A stretch of 64,000 bases of DNA from contig NZ_QANS01000002.1 of the NCBI RefSeq assembly GCF_003052265.1, positions 726,323 through 790,322 of the forward strand, in the 5' to 3' direction. This document shows, piece after piece, positions 26,881 through 35,589 of the stretch. Below the pieces are notes generated by a model. That model was given only the letters and a program-made list of their open reading frames with translations, was not told the origin of the DNA and searched no databases. The stretch comes from Stenotrophobium rhamnosiphilum. GTDB lineage: Bacteria; Pseudomonadota; Gammaproteobacteria; Nevskiales; Nevskiaceae. How positions within the stretch are numbered: the first letter of the stretch is position 1; the number at the start of each line of letters is the position of its first letter. The position numbers were made by a program, and so were the translations under genes.

Positions 26881-27786
26881 GTGCATCTAAACCGGATCGA
26901 CCTCAATCTGTTCGTCGTACTGGACGCCATTTACACCGAAGGCGGCATCACCCCTGCCGCCAAGAAACTGCATCTGACGCAACCGGCGATTAGTCATGCC
27001 CTAGGGCGTCTGCGGGAAATGTTTGGTGATCCGCTATTTGAGCGGGAAGGCCGTTCGATGGTGCCCACACCACTGGCGCGTCGCGTGATTGAGCCGTTGC
27101 GCCGTACTTTGCGCAGTCTTGAAATCACGCTCAACGAAGCCAGTCAGTTTGATCCGGCCTCATCAGAGAAGCGTTTTACGATCGCCGTGCGTGACGTTCT
27201 CGAATCCACTCTACTTCCCACCTTCATGCAGCGCGTCACTAAACTCGCGCCCAAGGTTGAGATCGCAGTCGTACGCGCCAATCGTCGCGAGTTGGAATCT
27301 GAATTATCGATGGGCACCATCGATGCCGCGATGGATGTGCTGTTGCCTTTAACGGATAGCGTGAAGCGCAAACGCGTTGCGTTAGATCCACTGGTGGTCG
27401 TTGCACGCAAAGATCATCCGAGCGTGAAGCGAAAATTAAATCTGGTGACCTACCTCAAGCAGAATCACATCTTGGTCAGCTCACGCCGCGCAGGCCCGGG
27501 ACTTGAAGACGTCGAGCTTGATCGCCAAGGCTTGCAACGTCGCATTCGTCTACGTTGCCAGCATTATTTTTCAGCCTGTCGCGTGGTGAGTCAGACCGAT
27601 CTGATTCTGACGATGCCTGAAAGCTACGCGCGTGTGGCTGGCCCCATGTTCGACAACCAGATCATCGCCCTGCCCTTTGATATGCCAACGATGGACGCTT
27701 ATCTCTACTGGCACGGCAATGCAGAAACGGAGCCAGCAAATCGCTGGCTCCGTGAACAGTTGATCCAATCGTTTGAGAAGCAATAG
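26881..27786 (+). CDS. LysR family transcriptional regulator
   Basis: A 301-residue LysR protein. The N-terminal winged HTH reads LNLFVVLDAIYTEGGITPAA then LHLTQPAISHALGRLREMFG; the rest is the periplasmic-binding-protein-like effector domain. The start is GTG at 26881 without a clear ribosome-binding site; it gives the usual family N-terminus. It is divergent from the histidine phosphatase/SDR/kinase/dehydrogenase operon and probably controls it. It converges with the M66 peptidase gene, with six bases between stops. Confidence 0.9.
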   Translation: MHLNRIDLNLFVVLDAIYTEGGITPAAKKLHLTQPAISHALGRLREMFGDPLFEREGRSMVPTPLARRVIEPLRRTLRSLEITLNEASQFDPASSEKRFTIAVRDVLESTLLPTFMQRVTKLAPKVEIAVVRANRRELESELSMGTIDAAMDVLLPLTDSVKRKRVALDPLVVVARKDHPSVKRKLNLVTYLKQNHILVSSRRAGPGLEDVELDRQGLQRRIRLRCQHYFSACRVVSQTDLILTMPESYARVAGPMFDNQIIALPFDMPTMDAYLYWHGNAETEPANRWLREQLIQSFEKQ

Positions 27787-27792
27787 CTCAAG

Positions 27793-29715
27793 CTATCGTG
27801 ATGCCAGCACCGTAGGAATAGCGGGCATTCCATTCCATACCATCGGCGTAGAGAGCAACTCTATTTTTTGTATCGTGCCTTCATTCGGTACGTTGACCAC
27901 CCACGTACGGAAGCTGTTGCCATCCGTCGCATTGCTGGCACTTGCAGGCGGCGCACCTGTCGGCTGATTGAATGGGCGGAAGCCGCCTTGAATGAGCACA
28001 TTGCGCACGTTGCCGCCAACGTAAGTCACTCTTACCGTGTAATCGCAGCCACCGTTACGGCAGTACCAATAGTTAGGACTGGTGTCCGGCACGATGCTGG
28101 CGCGTTGCGCAGCATCCGTTGGATCGATTGTGCGCATCAGATTTCCGGTGTAGCTCAAAGGCGGATAAATCTGCGACATCGGGCAAGTCTGCAATGGACC
28201 TTTCACACAAGCATTGCTGTAAGTCACGACGATGGAATACACCGATACATTGCGCTGCAAGGGCATGCCTTGATCGAATCCCCAAATAGCGCCGCTCGTC
28301 GTAGTCGGGGTGAAGTTCACCCACTTCAGATCAACGCTATCCCAACGTTTGTAACCGCCGGGGAATGACGAGTCTGCAACGATGCTGCCGCCGGAATAGC
28401 TGTGATTGCCAGCACCGTCGACCGTTGTAGTTCCTTCAAGATGTCGCTGCATCACCGCCGAACTGAAATCAGAGAAGGTCGCAAATTTGTATCCACTCGC
28501 TTGGTCACCCGCACCACTTTGCATCGGATCCTGCTTTACGCAACGGCCTGATGAATCAGCTGCACGTGCATGCCCACCAAACGTATCGCTGGAACAACCG
28601 ACGTAAGTGCTTGCAGTACTCGGCACAAAAGGCGCCAAGAATTCATTGTGAAATGGATCGAAGCCCCAAGCTGATCCGTTCAGGCTGCCCCAATTGTAGG
28701 GATACCGACCACCGTCATAAGCCTCGCCCGCATGAGACAAACCAAAAGCATGTCCCTGCTCATGAATAAAAATGCCGCTATAGGAATAATCGCCAACGCC
28801 GGTATCACCGCCGACTGAGCCCAATCCACCACCAGGTCCCGCGTAGTTGCCGCTGCTGTTAAGCATGATCAGCGGCGCATAGTACTGATACGGTCCAGCC
28901 GCTTCGCCATTTGCATTCAGTAGTCCACCCAAGACATTCAGGATTGAACCCATCACTGCAAAGCCATCTTTTTGTTGATTTGAGTTTTGTGCCACGTATG
29001 CTTCACGCGCCACGCCACCTGAATCATTCCGCGGGCCGATTACAACCGTCGACCAATTGGCGCGTTGTGCAGGGTGATTTTGTGCCGTTAATTTCGCGAC
29101 TGGCCACTTGGCAAATACTTCATTCTTTGTGGTCGCATCAGGCGCAGATGCTGAAGCAAACGGCACCGAGTTCGCATCGGTAGCGCCAAAGAGATAGAAC
29201 GGCAACACACGTAAAGTCATTGGAGAATCCGCCCCAACCAAAGGATTGCGGAATTCGCTAACGGTGTAATTACTTGCGCTTACGCGCAGCTGTAAACCAG
29301 GCACCATCCAACTCGCTGGCACTGTGGCGCTGTAGCGATCAGTTGCGTAAGACGGTCCAGCCGCCTCAGTACGTGGCAGCAAGTCAGGCGCCGCGAGTGA
29401 AACAGCGCCTAACTTGACGCCATTGGCCCAAGCTTCAAGCGCCGGATTAATAGCATCGGATTTCGATAATTTAATCAGCGCCAGTGCATCACGCTGCCCT
29501 ACGAAATGCAGAGACTCGGTTGCATTTGAAAGCGCCCAGCTCTTACCGCCTTCCGGTAAAACATGAGTTTGCGCCAGTTCCAGCGTTGTGATTCCGAGTT
29601 GAGCTTTCGTCACCTCAGAGCCAGTAGATACTCCCCCCTTACCGCCGTCACATCCGGCTGCCAGTATCGCAGCCAGAATCAAACACGACGATGCCAATAC
29701 TTTCCGTGTAGTCAT
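27793..29715 (-). CDS. M66-family metallopeptidase lipoprotein (StcE-like)
   Basis: A 640-residue protein. The signal peptide ends in a lipobox (ILAAGC), so it is exported and lipid-anchored. The zinc motif HEQGHAFGLSH (318-328) followed by NWGSLNGSAWGFD is the pattern of peptidase family M66, whose best-known member StcE cleaves mucin-type glycoproteins. The N-terminal part, with strands such as YSATVPASWMVPGLQLRVSA, fits the family's beta-rich domain. It is monocistronic and convergent with LysR. The target in this organism is unknown. Confidence 0.88.
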   Translation of the reverse strand: MTTRKVLASSCLILAAILAAGCDGGKGGVSTGSEVTKAQLGITTLELAQTHVLPEGGKSWALSNATESLHFVGQRDALALIKLSKSDAINPALEAWANGVKLGAVSLAAPDLLPRTEAAGPSYATDRYSATVPASWMVPGLQLRVSASNYTVSEFRNPLVGADSPMTLRVLPFYLFGATDANSVPFASASAPDATTKNEVFAKWPVAKLTAQNHPAQRANWSTVVIGPRNDSGGVAREAYVAQNSNQQKDGFAVMGSILNVLGGLLNANGEAAGPYQYYAPLIMLNSSGNYAGPGGGLGSVGGDTGVGDYSYSGIFIHEQGHAFGLSHAGEAYDGGRYPYNWGSLNGSAWGFDPFHNEFLAPFVPSTASTYVGCSSDTFGGHARAADSSGRCVKQDPMQSGAGDQASGYKFATFSDFSSAVMQRHLEGTTTVDGAGNHSYSGGSIVADSSFPGGYKRWDSVDLKWVNFTPTTTSGAIWGFDQGMPLQRNVSVYSIVVTYSNACVKGPLQTCPMSQIYPPLSYTGNLMRTIDPTDAAQRASIVPDTSPNYWYCRNGGCDYTVRVTYVGGNVRNVLIQGGFRPFNQPTGAPPASASNATDGNSFRTWVVNVPNEGTIQKIELLSTPMVWNGMPAIPTVLASR

Positions 29716-29943
29716 AGATATTTTCTTTAGCGTCCTTGCTAGGGTTCAAACGATGCGGAGCTATTCTTATTTTTTTGCAGGTCATTAATGGAGACGACCG
29801 GATAAAAGGTCGTGTTAAGGCGACTGCTGCAAATGCAATGTTACTGATTACTTCCTGCCAAGCCGGAAAAAAACGACCCGGTGAAGCACAAAGCGTCTTC
29901 TTCTTACACGGAAAGTGCTTCCTAGCTGCCGCAACCCCTCCAC
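29716..29943. other. Intergenic region upstream of the M66 and ArsR genes
   Basis: About 230 bases separate the divergent M66 and ArsR genes. I see no RNA gene or strong dyad here apart from the ArsR promoter that follows; the M66 promoter must lie in its left part. Confidence 0.4.
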
Positions 29944-29992
29944 TTGACTCTGATTTCGTATGCGCCTATATTCACCCTTATGGGTGAATATA
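29944..29992 (+). promoter_or_regulatory. Sigma70 promoter with a perfect 26-bp ArsR operator
   Basis: A -35 box TTGACT (29944-29949), a 17-base spacer and a -10 box TATATT (29967-29972) are near consensus. The inverted repeat TATATTCACCC (29967-29977) / GGGTGAATATA (29982-29992) has perfect 11-bp arms, covers the -10 box and runs into the coding sequence. The expected transcription start falls at or next to the ATG (29980), so the mRNA would be leaderless or nearly so. Confidence 0.8.
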
Positions 29993-30339
29993 AAAACACA
30001 AAGCTGGATGACGTCTTTACGGCGATGTCGGACGGAACGCGGCGCGCGATCCTCGCGCGGCTGGCGCAATCGGATGCGCGAGTGACGGAGTTGGCGAATG
30101 ACTTCCCGATCTCGCTGAACTCGACCTCCAAACACATCCGGATTCTTGAACGTGCGGGCCTCGTTACACGCGCCGTGCAAGGACGCGAGCACGTGCTCAC
30201 GCTCAATGCCGGACCGATGGCAGAAGCGATGGAATGGATGGAGTACTACCGCCAGTTCTGGGAACACAGCTTGGCGGCGCTGGAAGATTTCGTCATTAAA
30301 AAACGCAAACAAGATCAACGTAGGAGCAAGAAGCAATGA
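29980..30339 (+). CDS. ArsR family transcriptional regulator
   Basis: 119 residues from the ATG at 29980. The winged helix-turn-helix reads VFTAMSDGTRRAILARLA, ELANDFPISLNSTSKHIRIL and ERAGLVTRAVQGREHVL. The metal-binding cysteines of ArsR/SmtB sensors are absent, so it belongs to the non-metal branch paired with SRPBCC proteins. A perfect palindrome over its own promoter implies autorepression. The ATG has no ribosome-binding site, in keeping with a leaderless transcript; an in-frame TTG at 29944 is part of the -35 box. Its stop overlaps the next start. Confidence 0.92.
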   Translation: MGEYKNTKLDDVFTAMSDGTRRAILARLAQSDARVTELANDFPISLNSTSKHIRILERAGLVTRAVQGREHVLTLNAGPMAEAMEWMEYYRQFWEHSLAALEDFVIKKRKQDQRRSKKQ

Positions 30340-30785
30340 CACAACCTCAGACGAACACCATCAAGCCCGGCAAGCTTGTAATTAAGCGCACCATTCCCGC
30401 AACGGCTGATGAACTATTCGACGCGTGGCTTGATGCAGACAGCCTCTCGCAGTGGATGCTGCCGGGCGATCACCGACGCAACACCGTGACCGTGGATGCG
30501 CGTGTTGGCGGCGCTTACGAAATCATCATGCATCACCAAGACGGCGATAAGCGTCACTATGGCGAGTATCGCGGCATTGAACGCAACAAGAAGCTGGTTT
30601 TCACTTGGCATTCAGATGCCACGCGTCACACAGAAACACTGGTGACAGTGGAATTCATTGCAGCCAGCGACAGCACCGAGATCGTGCTCACACATGAACG
30701 CCTGCCTGATCATGATTCAGCTCAGGGCCACACCCGCGGCTGGACGCGTGGACTGGAATTGCTGGAAGCGCATCTCAAACACTGA
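30336..30785 (+). CDS. SRPBCC (AHSA1-like) domain protein
   Basis: A 149-residue START/Bet v1-fold protein: FDAWLDADSLSQWMLPGD, GGAYEIIMHHQDGDKRHYGEY and a C-terminal GWTRGLELLEAHL, all typical of the AHSA1-like group. These proteins have a hydrophobic cavity but no agreed reaction. It is translationally coupled to the ArsR gene by an ATGA overlap; this ArsR-SRPBCC pairing is common, and a glutathione transferase gene follows 27 bases later, so a shared role in responding to a hydrophobic or toxic compound is plausible. Confidence 0.9.
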   Translation: MTQPQTNTIKPGKLVIKRTIPATADELFDAWLDADSLSQWMLPGDHRRNTVTVDARVGGAYEIIMHHQDGDKRHYGEYRGIERNKKLVFTWHSDATRHTETLVTVEFIAASDSTEIVLTHERLPDHDSAQGHTRGWTRGLELLEAHLKH

Positions 30786-30812
30786 AGTCTGTCGCAGACC
30801 TAGGAGCAAAAC

Positions 30813-31478
30813 ATGATGAACACACAAATGATCACCGTCAGCGCCTTCCGTTGGGTGCCGCCATTCGTACGCGGCATCGTGCGCGATTTGCGCGTGCGTT
30901 GGGCGCTGGAAGAAGCAGGCCTGCCGTACACCACCAAACTGATTGGCCCACAAGATCAGACCAGCGTGGAATATCGCGAGTGGCAACCGTTTGGTCAGGT
31001 GCCCGCGTTTTCACATGACGGCGTGGAGATGTTTGAGTCCGGCGCCATCGTGCTTCATATCGCTGAGCAATCTGAAGCGTTGATGCCGAAGGATGCGGTC
31101 GGACGTGCACGCGTGCAGACATGGTTGATCGCAGCACTCAATTCGATTGAGCCAGCCGTGCAGCAGCTAACTGAGATTGATCTCTTTCACAGCGACGCTG
31201 AGTGGACCAAGCAGCGTCGCCCACAAGTGGAAGAATTTGTTAAGCGCCGACTCTTTGCTCTAGCGACAAGCCTCGGCGAGCGTGAATATCTTGCAGATCA
31301 TTTCAGCGCTGCCGATATCTTGATGGTGACGGTGCTGCGCAATCTGCGCCATCTTGATTTGGTCGCGCAGTTCCCAACAATCAAAGCCTATTGCGATCGC
31401 TGTGAAGCGCGGCCTTCATTCAAGAAAGCACTGCACGATCAAATGGCAGATTTTGTTGAGAACCCGCCAGCCGCTTAA
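30813..31478 (+). CDS. Glutathione S-transferase family protein
   Basis: A 221-residue protein. The N-terminal thioredoxin-like domain is recognisable from RWALEEAGLPYTTKLI, the cis-Pro of QVPAFS and the glutathione-binding ESGAIVLHIAEQ; the C-terminal helical domain contains FSAADILMVTVLRNL. It would conjugate or otherwise use glutathione on electrophiles. It is third in the ArsR-SRPBCC operon, and its last codon overlaps the convergent DUF2236 gene by four bases. Confidence 0.9.
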   Translation: MMNTQMITVSAFRWVPPFVRGIVRDLRVRWALEEAGLPYTTKLIGPQDQTSVEYREWQPFGQVPAFSHDGVEMFESGAIVLHIAEQSEALMPKDAVGRARVQTWLIAALNSIEPAVQQLTEIDLFHSDAEWTKQRRPQVEEFVKRRLFALATSLGEREYLADHFSAADILMVTVLRNLRHLDLVAQFPTIKAYCDRCEARPSFKKALHDQMADFVENPPAA

Positions 31479-32425
31479 GCCGCTGCTTGAGCGCGTCCAA
31501 CTTGTCCGTAACGTTGGCGCGCTTCTGCAGGGCTTGGCATTTCGTTGCGCAGCGGTTGCTGATTTCTGAGCACTTGATCCATTACCGGCAGTGCAGATGG
31601 CGCCATCTGCTTCAGTATCGCGCGTGACACGACCGGAATACTTCCCATGCGTACAGCAATCTTTGCAGCTGGAACAATCAAGGCATCTACAGCGGCTGGT
31701 TGATCAAAACCACCAAGTACGCGCATCCATTTTGGAATCGTCGCAATAGTGGCAGCCGCCATCAGATTACTGCCAACCCACAAACCAGTACCTGCAATCT
31801 TGCGCTGCGAATTAAGGAAGTAATGAATCAGCGTTCGCGAGCGATCTGAAACACAGAGCTTCGGGCGCATGGCTTCGTAGTATTCCCGCACTTCTTTACG
31901 TGAGCGAGGAACATCTGCTGGATTACAGGTCTGCAATTCAGCGGCAATCGCGCACTCGGCCCAGTAACGTTTTTCATCTTCTACAGACAACGGACCAGCG
32001 CCGTAGCGCTCGTAGCACAGCAGATTGGATTGCCAGCCGGTGATGTGAATCCACAGCTGTGAGTTGGGATCATTCGGGCTATAGGGCTTTTCGCTGATCG
32101 GCTCAACGCCGGTTGCCTTGGCGTGAACACGCATCAGAATTTCAGATGCCTCAATCGCCGCGCGAGAATCGCCGCAGGCCACCGTCAGAAAATATTGAAT
32201 GGTTCGATCAAAGCGACGCGTTGCGTTATAGCGCACGCCATTCTGATCGTGAACAGCTGCCGCGAGGAAGGGATCAAATGTTTCGACAATGATCGAACGC
32301 TGGAAAGCGAGCAGCGCCGTTGGGCTGCTCCAAACTTTCCACGTGGGAGAATCGGGTCCAAACAAGCCCCAATCTTCACGTGGGCGTTTGGCAACGGGAC
32401 GAACCGATGGGCGCGTTGAAGTCAT
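31475..32425 (-). CDS. DUF2236 (MpaB/Lcp-like) oxygenase family protein
   Basis: A 316-residue all-helical protein. The family histidines are in ILMRVHAKATG and SQLWIHITGW, followed by LLCYERYG. DUF2236 includes the actinobacterial latex-clearing protein Lcp, a heme-b oxygenase, and fungal MpaB; most proteobacterial members are uncharacterised. There is no signal peptide. It is followed on the plus strand by a convergent GST gene and preceded, 32 bases upstream, by a TetR gene in the same orientation, so the two form an operon. Its presence together with RoxA-like genes in one window is notable. Confidence 0.85.
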   Translation of the reverse strand: MTSTRPSVRPVAKRPREDWGLFGPDSPTWKVWSSPTALLAFQRSIIVETFDPFLAAAVHDQNGVRYNATRRFDRTIQYFLTVACGDSRAAIEASEILMRVHAKATGVEPISEKPYSPNDPNSQLWIHITGWQSNLLCYERYGAGPLSVEDEKRYWAECAIAAELQTCNPADVPRSRKEVREYYEAMRPKLCVSDRSRTLIHYFLNSQRKIAGTGLWVGSNLMAAATIATIPKWMRVLGGFDQPAAVDALIVPAAKIAVRMGSIPVVSRAILKQMAPSALPVMDQVLRNQQPLRNEMPSPAEARQRYGQVGRAQAAA

Positions 32426-32457
32426 CTTCTCTTCCTCAAAAATATATAACGATCAAT

Positions 32458-33090
32458 TCAAGCTTCTTCAAAGGCTGCAAGCACAAGTCGGCCGACGTAA
32501 GCAGAGAGTTCATCGATGCTCCAGTCATTCGACTTATCCAGCAGCGAACGAACCATGCCTTCGCAAATCGACATGAACAAAGTCACCAAAATCGGCAAAC
32601 GTCGCTTAGCATCCTTGGCGCCAAGCAATTTCAGCCAAGCTCCAACAAGCAAGGAAACTCTCTGAGAGACAAGACGTCGCCCTTCTTGAAGTCTGGCAGC
32701 CACGGCAGGATCGGCCTCTACAGAAAACACCAAGCGCCATGAATCACGGTTGTTATCAACCGCATTAAACAGCGCACGAAAACCATCCGTCATTAACTGC
32801 TGCGGATTAGTGATATCCACTTTCTTGGGTAGCGCGGCCATCACGCCTTCAAACAGGCGTATTTCCTCGCGCTCCAACAAAGCATTCAAGAGGTCTTCGC
32901 GTGAAGTGAAGCAGGCATACACAACCGGCTTGGTTACACCGAGTGCCTGGGCCACCGCTTCCATATTCAGTGCACGGACGCCGTTATCAGCCACCAGCTT
33001 CAAAGCGGCATCCAGTATCTGCGGACGACGGCGCTCAGGCCCTAAATGCGGGGCTCTAACGTATCTCTTTTTGGCTGTTCCTACGCTCAT
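32458..33090 (-). CDS. TetR family transcriptional regulator
   Basis: A 210-residue regulator. The helix-turn-helix reads LKLVADNGVRALNMEAVAQA then LGVTKPVVYACFTSREDLL, at about residues 31-70. The remainder is a helical ligand-binding domain. A strong 26-bp dyad lies six bases before the start, pointing to autoregulation, and the DUF2236 gene follows in the same transcript. It probably controls DUF2236 in response to its substrate. Confidence 0.92.
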   Translation of the reverse strand: MSVGTAKKRYVRAPHLGPERRRPQILDAALKLVADNGVRALNMEAVAQALGVTKPVVYACFTSREDLLNALLEREEIRLFEGVMAALPKKVDITNPQQLMTDGFRALFNAVDNNRDSWRLVFSVEADPAVAARLQEGRRLVSQRVSLLVGAWLKLLGAKDAKRRLPILVTLFMSICEGMVRSLLDKSNDWSIDELSAYVGRLVLAAFEEA

Positions 33091-33096
33091 GTAGGA

Positions 33097-33122
33097 TATT
33101 TATACGCTTGCGTATGAATATT
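33097..33122. promoter_or_regulatory. TetR operator
   Basis: ATATTTATACGC (33097-33108), two bases, then GCGTATGAATAT (33111-33122): 11 of 12 pairs match. It lies directly upstream of the TetR gene at 32458-33090 and is of normal TetR-operator size. Confidence 0.7.
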
Positions 33123-33161
33123 GGCAAATCTGCCCCGTTTCCATAAATCGGGGCGATCTTA

Positions 33162-34064
33162 CTAACGGTAGAAGTCGACGATTTCCCGCAAGGTCTTGCG
33201 CACGTCATTGCGGCGATAGTTCAGCAACTTGAGTTCTGCTGCGTCGGGTTCGTAGTAAATCGTGTTGCCAGCACCGGCATACAGGATTGAATTCGGCAGG
33301 AAGGGATGATCATTTTCCAGTGCAGGAACTTCTCCCGCATGACCTGCCGCCTTGAAGTACTCGCCGAAATAATCCTGAAAGCTGAGATTCTCATCGCCGA
33401 CCAGATAAGCCTTGCCGTTTTCGCCGCGCTCCAATGCACCGACGATGGCGTCGGAAAGACTGTCTGTGGAAATGAAGTTCACGCCACCGAGTGGGGCGAA
33501 TGCCGGAATCTGCGGAAAGCGACCCAAGGCATAACCAGCATGTGCAGCCATGCCCGGCACAATCAAACCCGGCACATGACCAACTACAAATGGCGCATTA
33601 ATGCTGCAGACATGGAAGCGATCACTGCTCAACGCACGCGCGCCATCATCAGCCAGCTTGCGCCCACGTACATAGGAACTCTTGTCGCAGAGATCAGGAC
33701 GAATCTGCGGATAGAAACTTCCAATGTAAATCGCACGGCGGATACCGGCATCACGCGCTTTGGCAAAGAAGCGTGGAACACCTTCAACATTGGCGCGCTG
33801 CCAGTGAGCAGATTCATCATCACCGGGTGGCACGTGACGGATGTCGTTGCCTGCGGCGAAGATCAGTGTGTCGAACTTGGCTAATTGCGCAGGCGTGAAA
33901 TCATCGCTGAGATAATCGCCAGTCAGTTGAGGTAACTGGCCCAATGGCGTGTCAGTGGGCAAAGGCTTGCGTGCTGCAATCGTAACTTCATGACCCAAGC
34001 TCTTCAGACGTAATGCAGCGTGACCACCAATCAGCCCCGTACCGCCAAGGACAAGAATCTTCAT
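33162..34064 (-). CDS. NAD-dependent epimerase/dehydratase family protein
   Basis: 300 residues from the ATG at 34064, which gives a compact N-terminus MKILVLGGTGLIGGHAALRL with the Rossmann GGTGLIG motif; the frame is open further upstream but into the preceding gene. It is an atypical extended SDR; a YVRGRK stretch at the middle could carry the Tyr/Lys pair. It may act on a steroid, flavonoid-like or sugar substrate. Two bases separate it from the SnoaL-like gene stop, so they are cotranscribed. Confidence 0.85.
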   Translation of the reverse strand: MKILVLGGTGLIGGHAALRLKSLGHEVTIAARKPLPTDTPLGQLPQLTGDYLSDDFTPAQLAKFDTLIFAAGNDIRHVPPGDDESAHWQRANVEGVPRFFAKARDAGIRRAIYIGSFYPQIRPDLCDKSSYVRGRKLADDGARALSSDRFHVCSINAPFVVGHVPGLIVPGMAAHAGYALGRFPQIPAFAPLGGVNFISTDSLSDAIVGALERGENGKAYLVGDENLSFQDYFGEYFKAAGHAGEVPALENDHPFLPNSILYAGAGNTIYYEPDAAELKLLNYRRNDVRKTLREIVDFYR

Positions 34065-34066
34065 GA

Positions 34067-34489
34067 CTACACCGCAGCCGCTGGACGTTTCTGCCCGCCA
34101 CAAAGAATGTCGGTGACACGCTCGGTGTCCATGTATTCCTTGAACTCCACGAGCTGACCATCGCGGAAGCGCATCAGGAAGTGATACTGATTGCTGTAGA
34201 TCTGGCCGGAAACATGCAAACCTTCAGATCTCGCTTCAACAGCGACGCGCTCGCCCTCGGCCGTCATCGCATCAATCGTGAAGCGAATGCCTTTGGGGAA
34301 AACCTGAAAGATACCGCCAGCAGCCGCAGAGATCTGCGCCTTGTCGAACGTTCCAGAGATCAGCGTATTGCCCATCGTCACGCAGCGCCCATCTTCTGCG
34401 TAGGCACCAACAATCGCAGGGATGTCACCACGATTAAGCGCTGCAAAAAAGGCGGTCGCTTTTTCTTTATTGAGTTGTTCGATGCTCAC
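34067..34489 (-). CDS. SnoaL-like / NTF2-fold protein
   Basis: A 140-residue protein starting at GTG. Features: KATAFFAALNRGDIPAIVGA, YAEDGRCVTMGN and a C-terminal VEFKEYMDTERV, characteristic of SnoaL-like NTF2-fold proteins, which include polyketide cyclases and delta5-3-ketosteroid isomerase relatives. The fold is clear but the reaction is not. It is upstream of, and probably coupled with, an epimerase gene. No ribosome-binding site lies close to the GTG; a GGAGG is exposed in a hairpin 23 bases upstream. Confidence 0.85.
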   Translation of the reverse strand: MSIEQLNKEKATAFFAALNRGDIPAIVGAYAEDGRCVTMGNTLISGTFDKAQISAAAGGIFQVFPKGIRFTIDAMTAEGERVAVEARSEGLHVSGQIYSNQYHFLMRFRDGQLVEFKEYMDTERVTDILCGGQKRPAAAV

Positions 34490-34503
34490 GGCATTTCCGG
34501 GTT

Positions 34504-34529
34504 GGTAGCAGTCCTCCTAGACTGCTACC
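34504..34529 (-). promoter_or_regulatory. Hairpin with AGGAGG-containing loop upstream of the SnoaL-like gene
   Basis: A 10-bp stem, on the minus strand GGTAGCAGTC / GACTGCTACC, encloses TAGGAG so that AGGAGG straddles loop and stem. It is between the YCF48 stop and the SnoaL-like GTG start. It could be a processing or regulatory hairpin; there is no T-run for termination. Confidence 0.45.
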
Positions 34530-34596
34530 CCGTCATCCTGCCCGCATACTTGATATGCAGTAGTCGCGCAGACCGCAACCATATGCCTACAGGGTT

Positions 34597-35589
34597 CTAA
34601 TCACCCGCAGTTAAAATCGCGCCTGACTCGCCGATGAATATTTCAGCCGACGGAATTTTGAGGCTACCGGTCAAACTGCTATCACCATTACCACCGTTGC
34701 CGATTTTCTTTAGTGCAGCCACTACACCATCTGACGACACCATAAGTGCCGTGGTATCCGAACCCGTCAACAGAACGCGGCCACCTGACAGTGTCTCGCC
34801 GCCAAAGAAGCTGGAGGTTGTCGCCGTTTCGATCTTCTTCCATGCAGGCGCGTCGAGATCATCACAGACATACACATTGCCGCGCATTCCAAAAGCGATG
34901 GCGCCCTTCTCTTTCCACGGCAGGATGCCGAAGAAAGAACCTTCATACTGGGTTGCAATGCGGGTCCACTGAAGACCATCGGCAGACAAACCGACCAAAC
35001 CACGTTCACCTGCAACAGCAAACTTTCCGTTGTTCAGCTTGGCAATACTGTTTAGATGCAGCTTATCGCTAGAAATTGCTGGTGCGTCGATATCACGCCA
35101 AGTCACGCCTGCATCGTCTGTCGTTTTAATCAGACCGAAAGCACCGACAACAATTGCCTGCTGCGAACTCAAGGGCAGAATCGAAAAAATAGGTGCATTC
35201 AAATCCGGCTGAAAATTCTGAATCGCCCACGTTGCTCCGCCATCCGACGTTCCCAGAATGACGGAATCGTGGCCGACAGCCCAGCCATGCTTGGAGTCTG
35301 CAAATCCAACCGCGTTGAACGCCGTATCAACAGGACTCTTGGCCTGACGCCAGGTCTTGCCATCCGTTGAGCGGACGATCACACCATTGCCACCCACCGC
35401 AACAATCTGATCACCTGCACGCGCAATACCCAAGAGCATGCCGCGTTCCGCATTGCTAATCAGCAGCGCAGGAATTGGCTTGGCAACTGACACGCTTGCA
35501 GCAGTGCCCGCCGCCTCTTCAGCAATCGCTGCGACAACAATGGCCGACAGCATCAGCGCCGCAGCGCAGCGTGAGAATATTTTTTTCAT
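34597..35589 (-). CDS. YCF48/BNR-repeat beta-propeller protein
   Basis: A 330-residue exported protein. The signal peptide (CAAALMLSAIVVAAIAEEA) is followed by repeated WD/BNR-like strands: GVIVRSTDGKTWRQ, VILGTSDGGATWAIQN, GLIKTTDDAGVTWRDI, GLVGLSADGLQWTRI. YCF48-like propellers in photosynthetic organisms help assemble photosystem II; in heterotrophs they recur beside MMPL/RND exporters and DUF1302/DUF1329 genes, with unknown function. The ATG overlaps the MMPL stop (ATGA), so it is coupled with the transporter and is the last gene of the four-gene operon. Confidence 0.87.
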   Translation of the reverse strand: MKKIFSRCAAALMLSAIVVAAIAEEAAGTAASVSVAKPIPALLISNAERGMLLGIARAGDQIVAVGGNGVIVRSTDGKTWRQAKSPVDTAFNAVGFADSKHGWAVGHDSVILGTSDGGATWAIQNFQPDLNAPIFSILPLSSQQAIVVGAFGLIKTTDDAGVTWRDIDAPAISSDKLHLNSIAKLNNGKFAVAGERGLVGLSADGLQWTRIATQYEGSFFGILPWKEKGAIAFGMRGNVYVCDDLDAPAWKKIETATTSSFFGGETLSGGRVLLTGSDTTALMVSSDGVVAALKKIGNGGNGDSSLTGSLKIPSAEIFIGESGAILTAGD

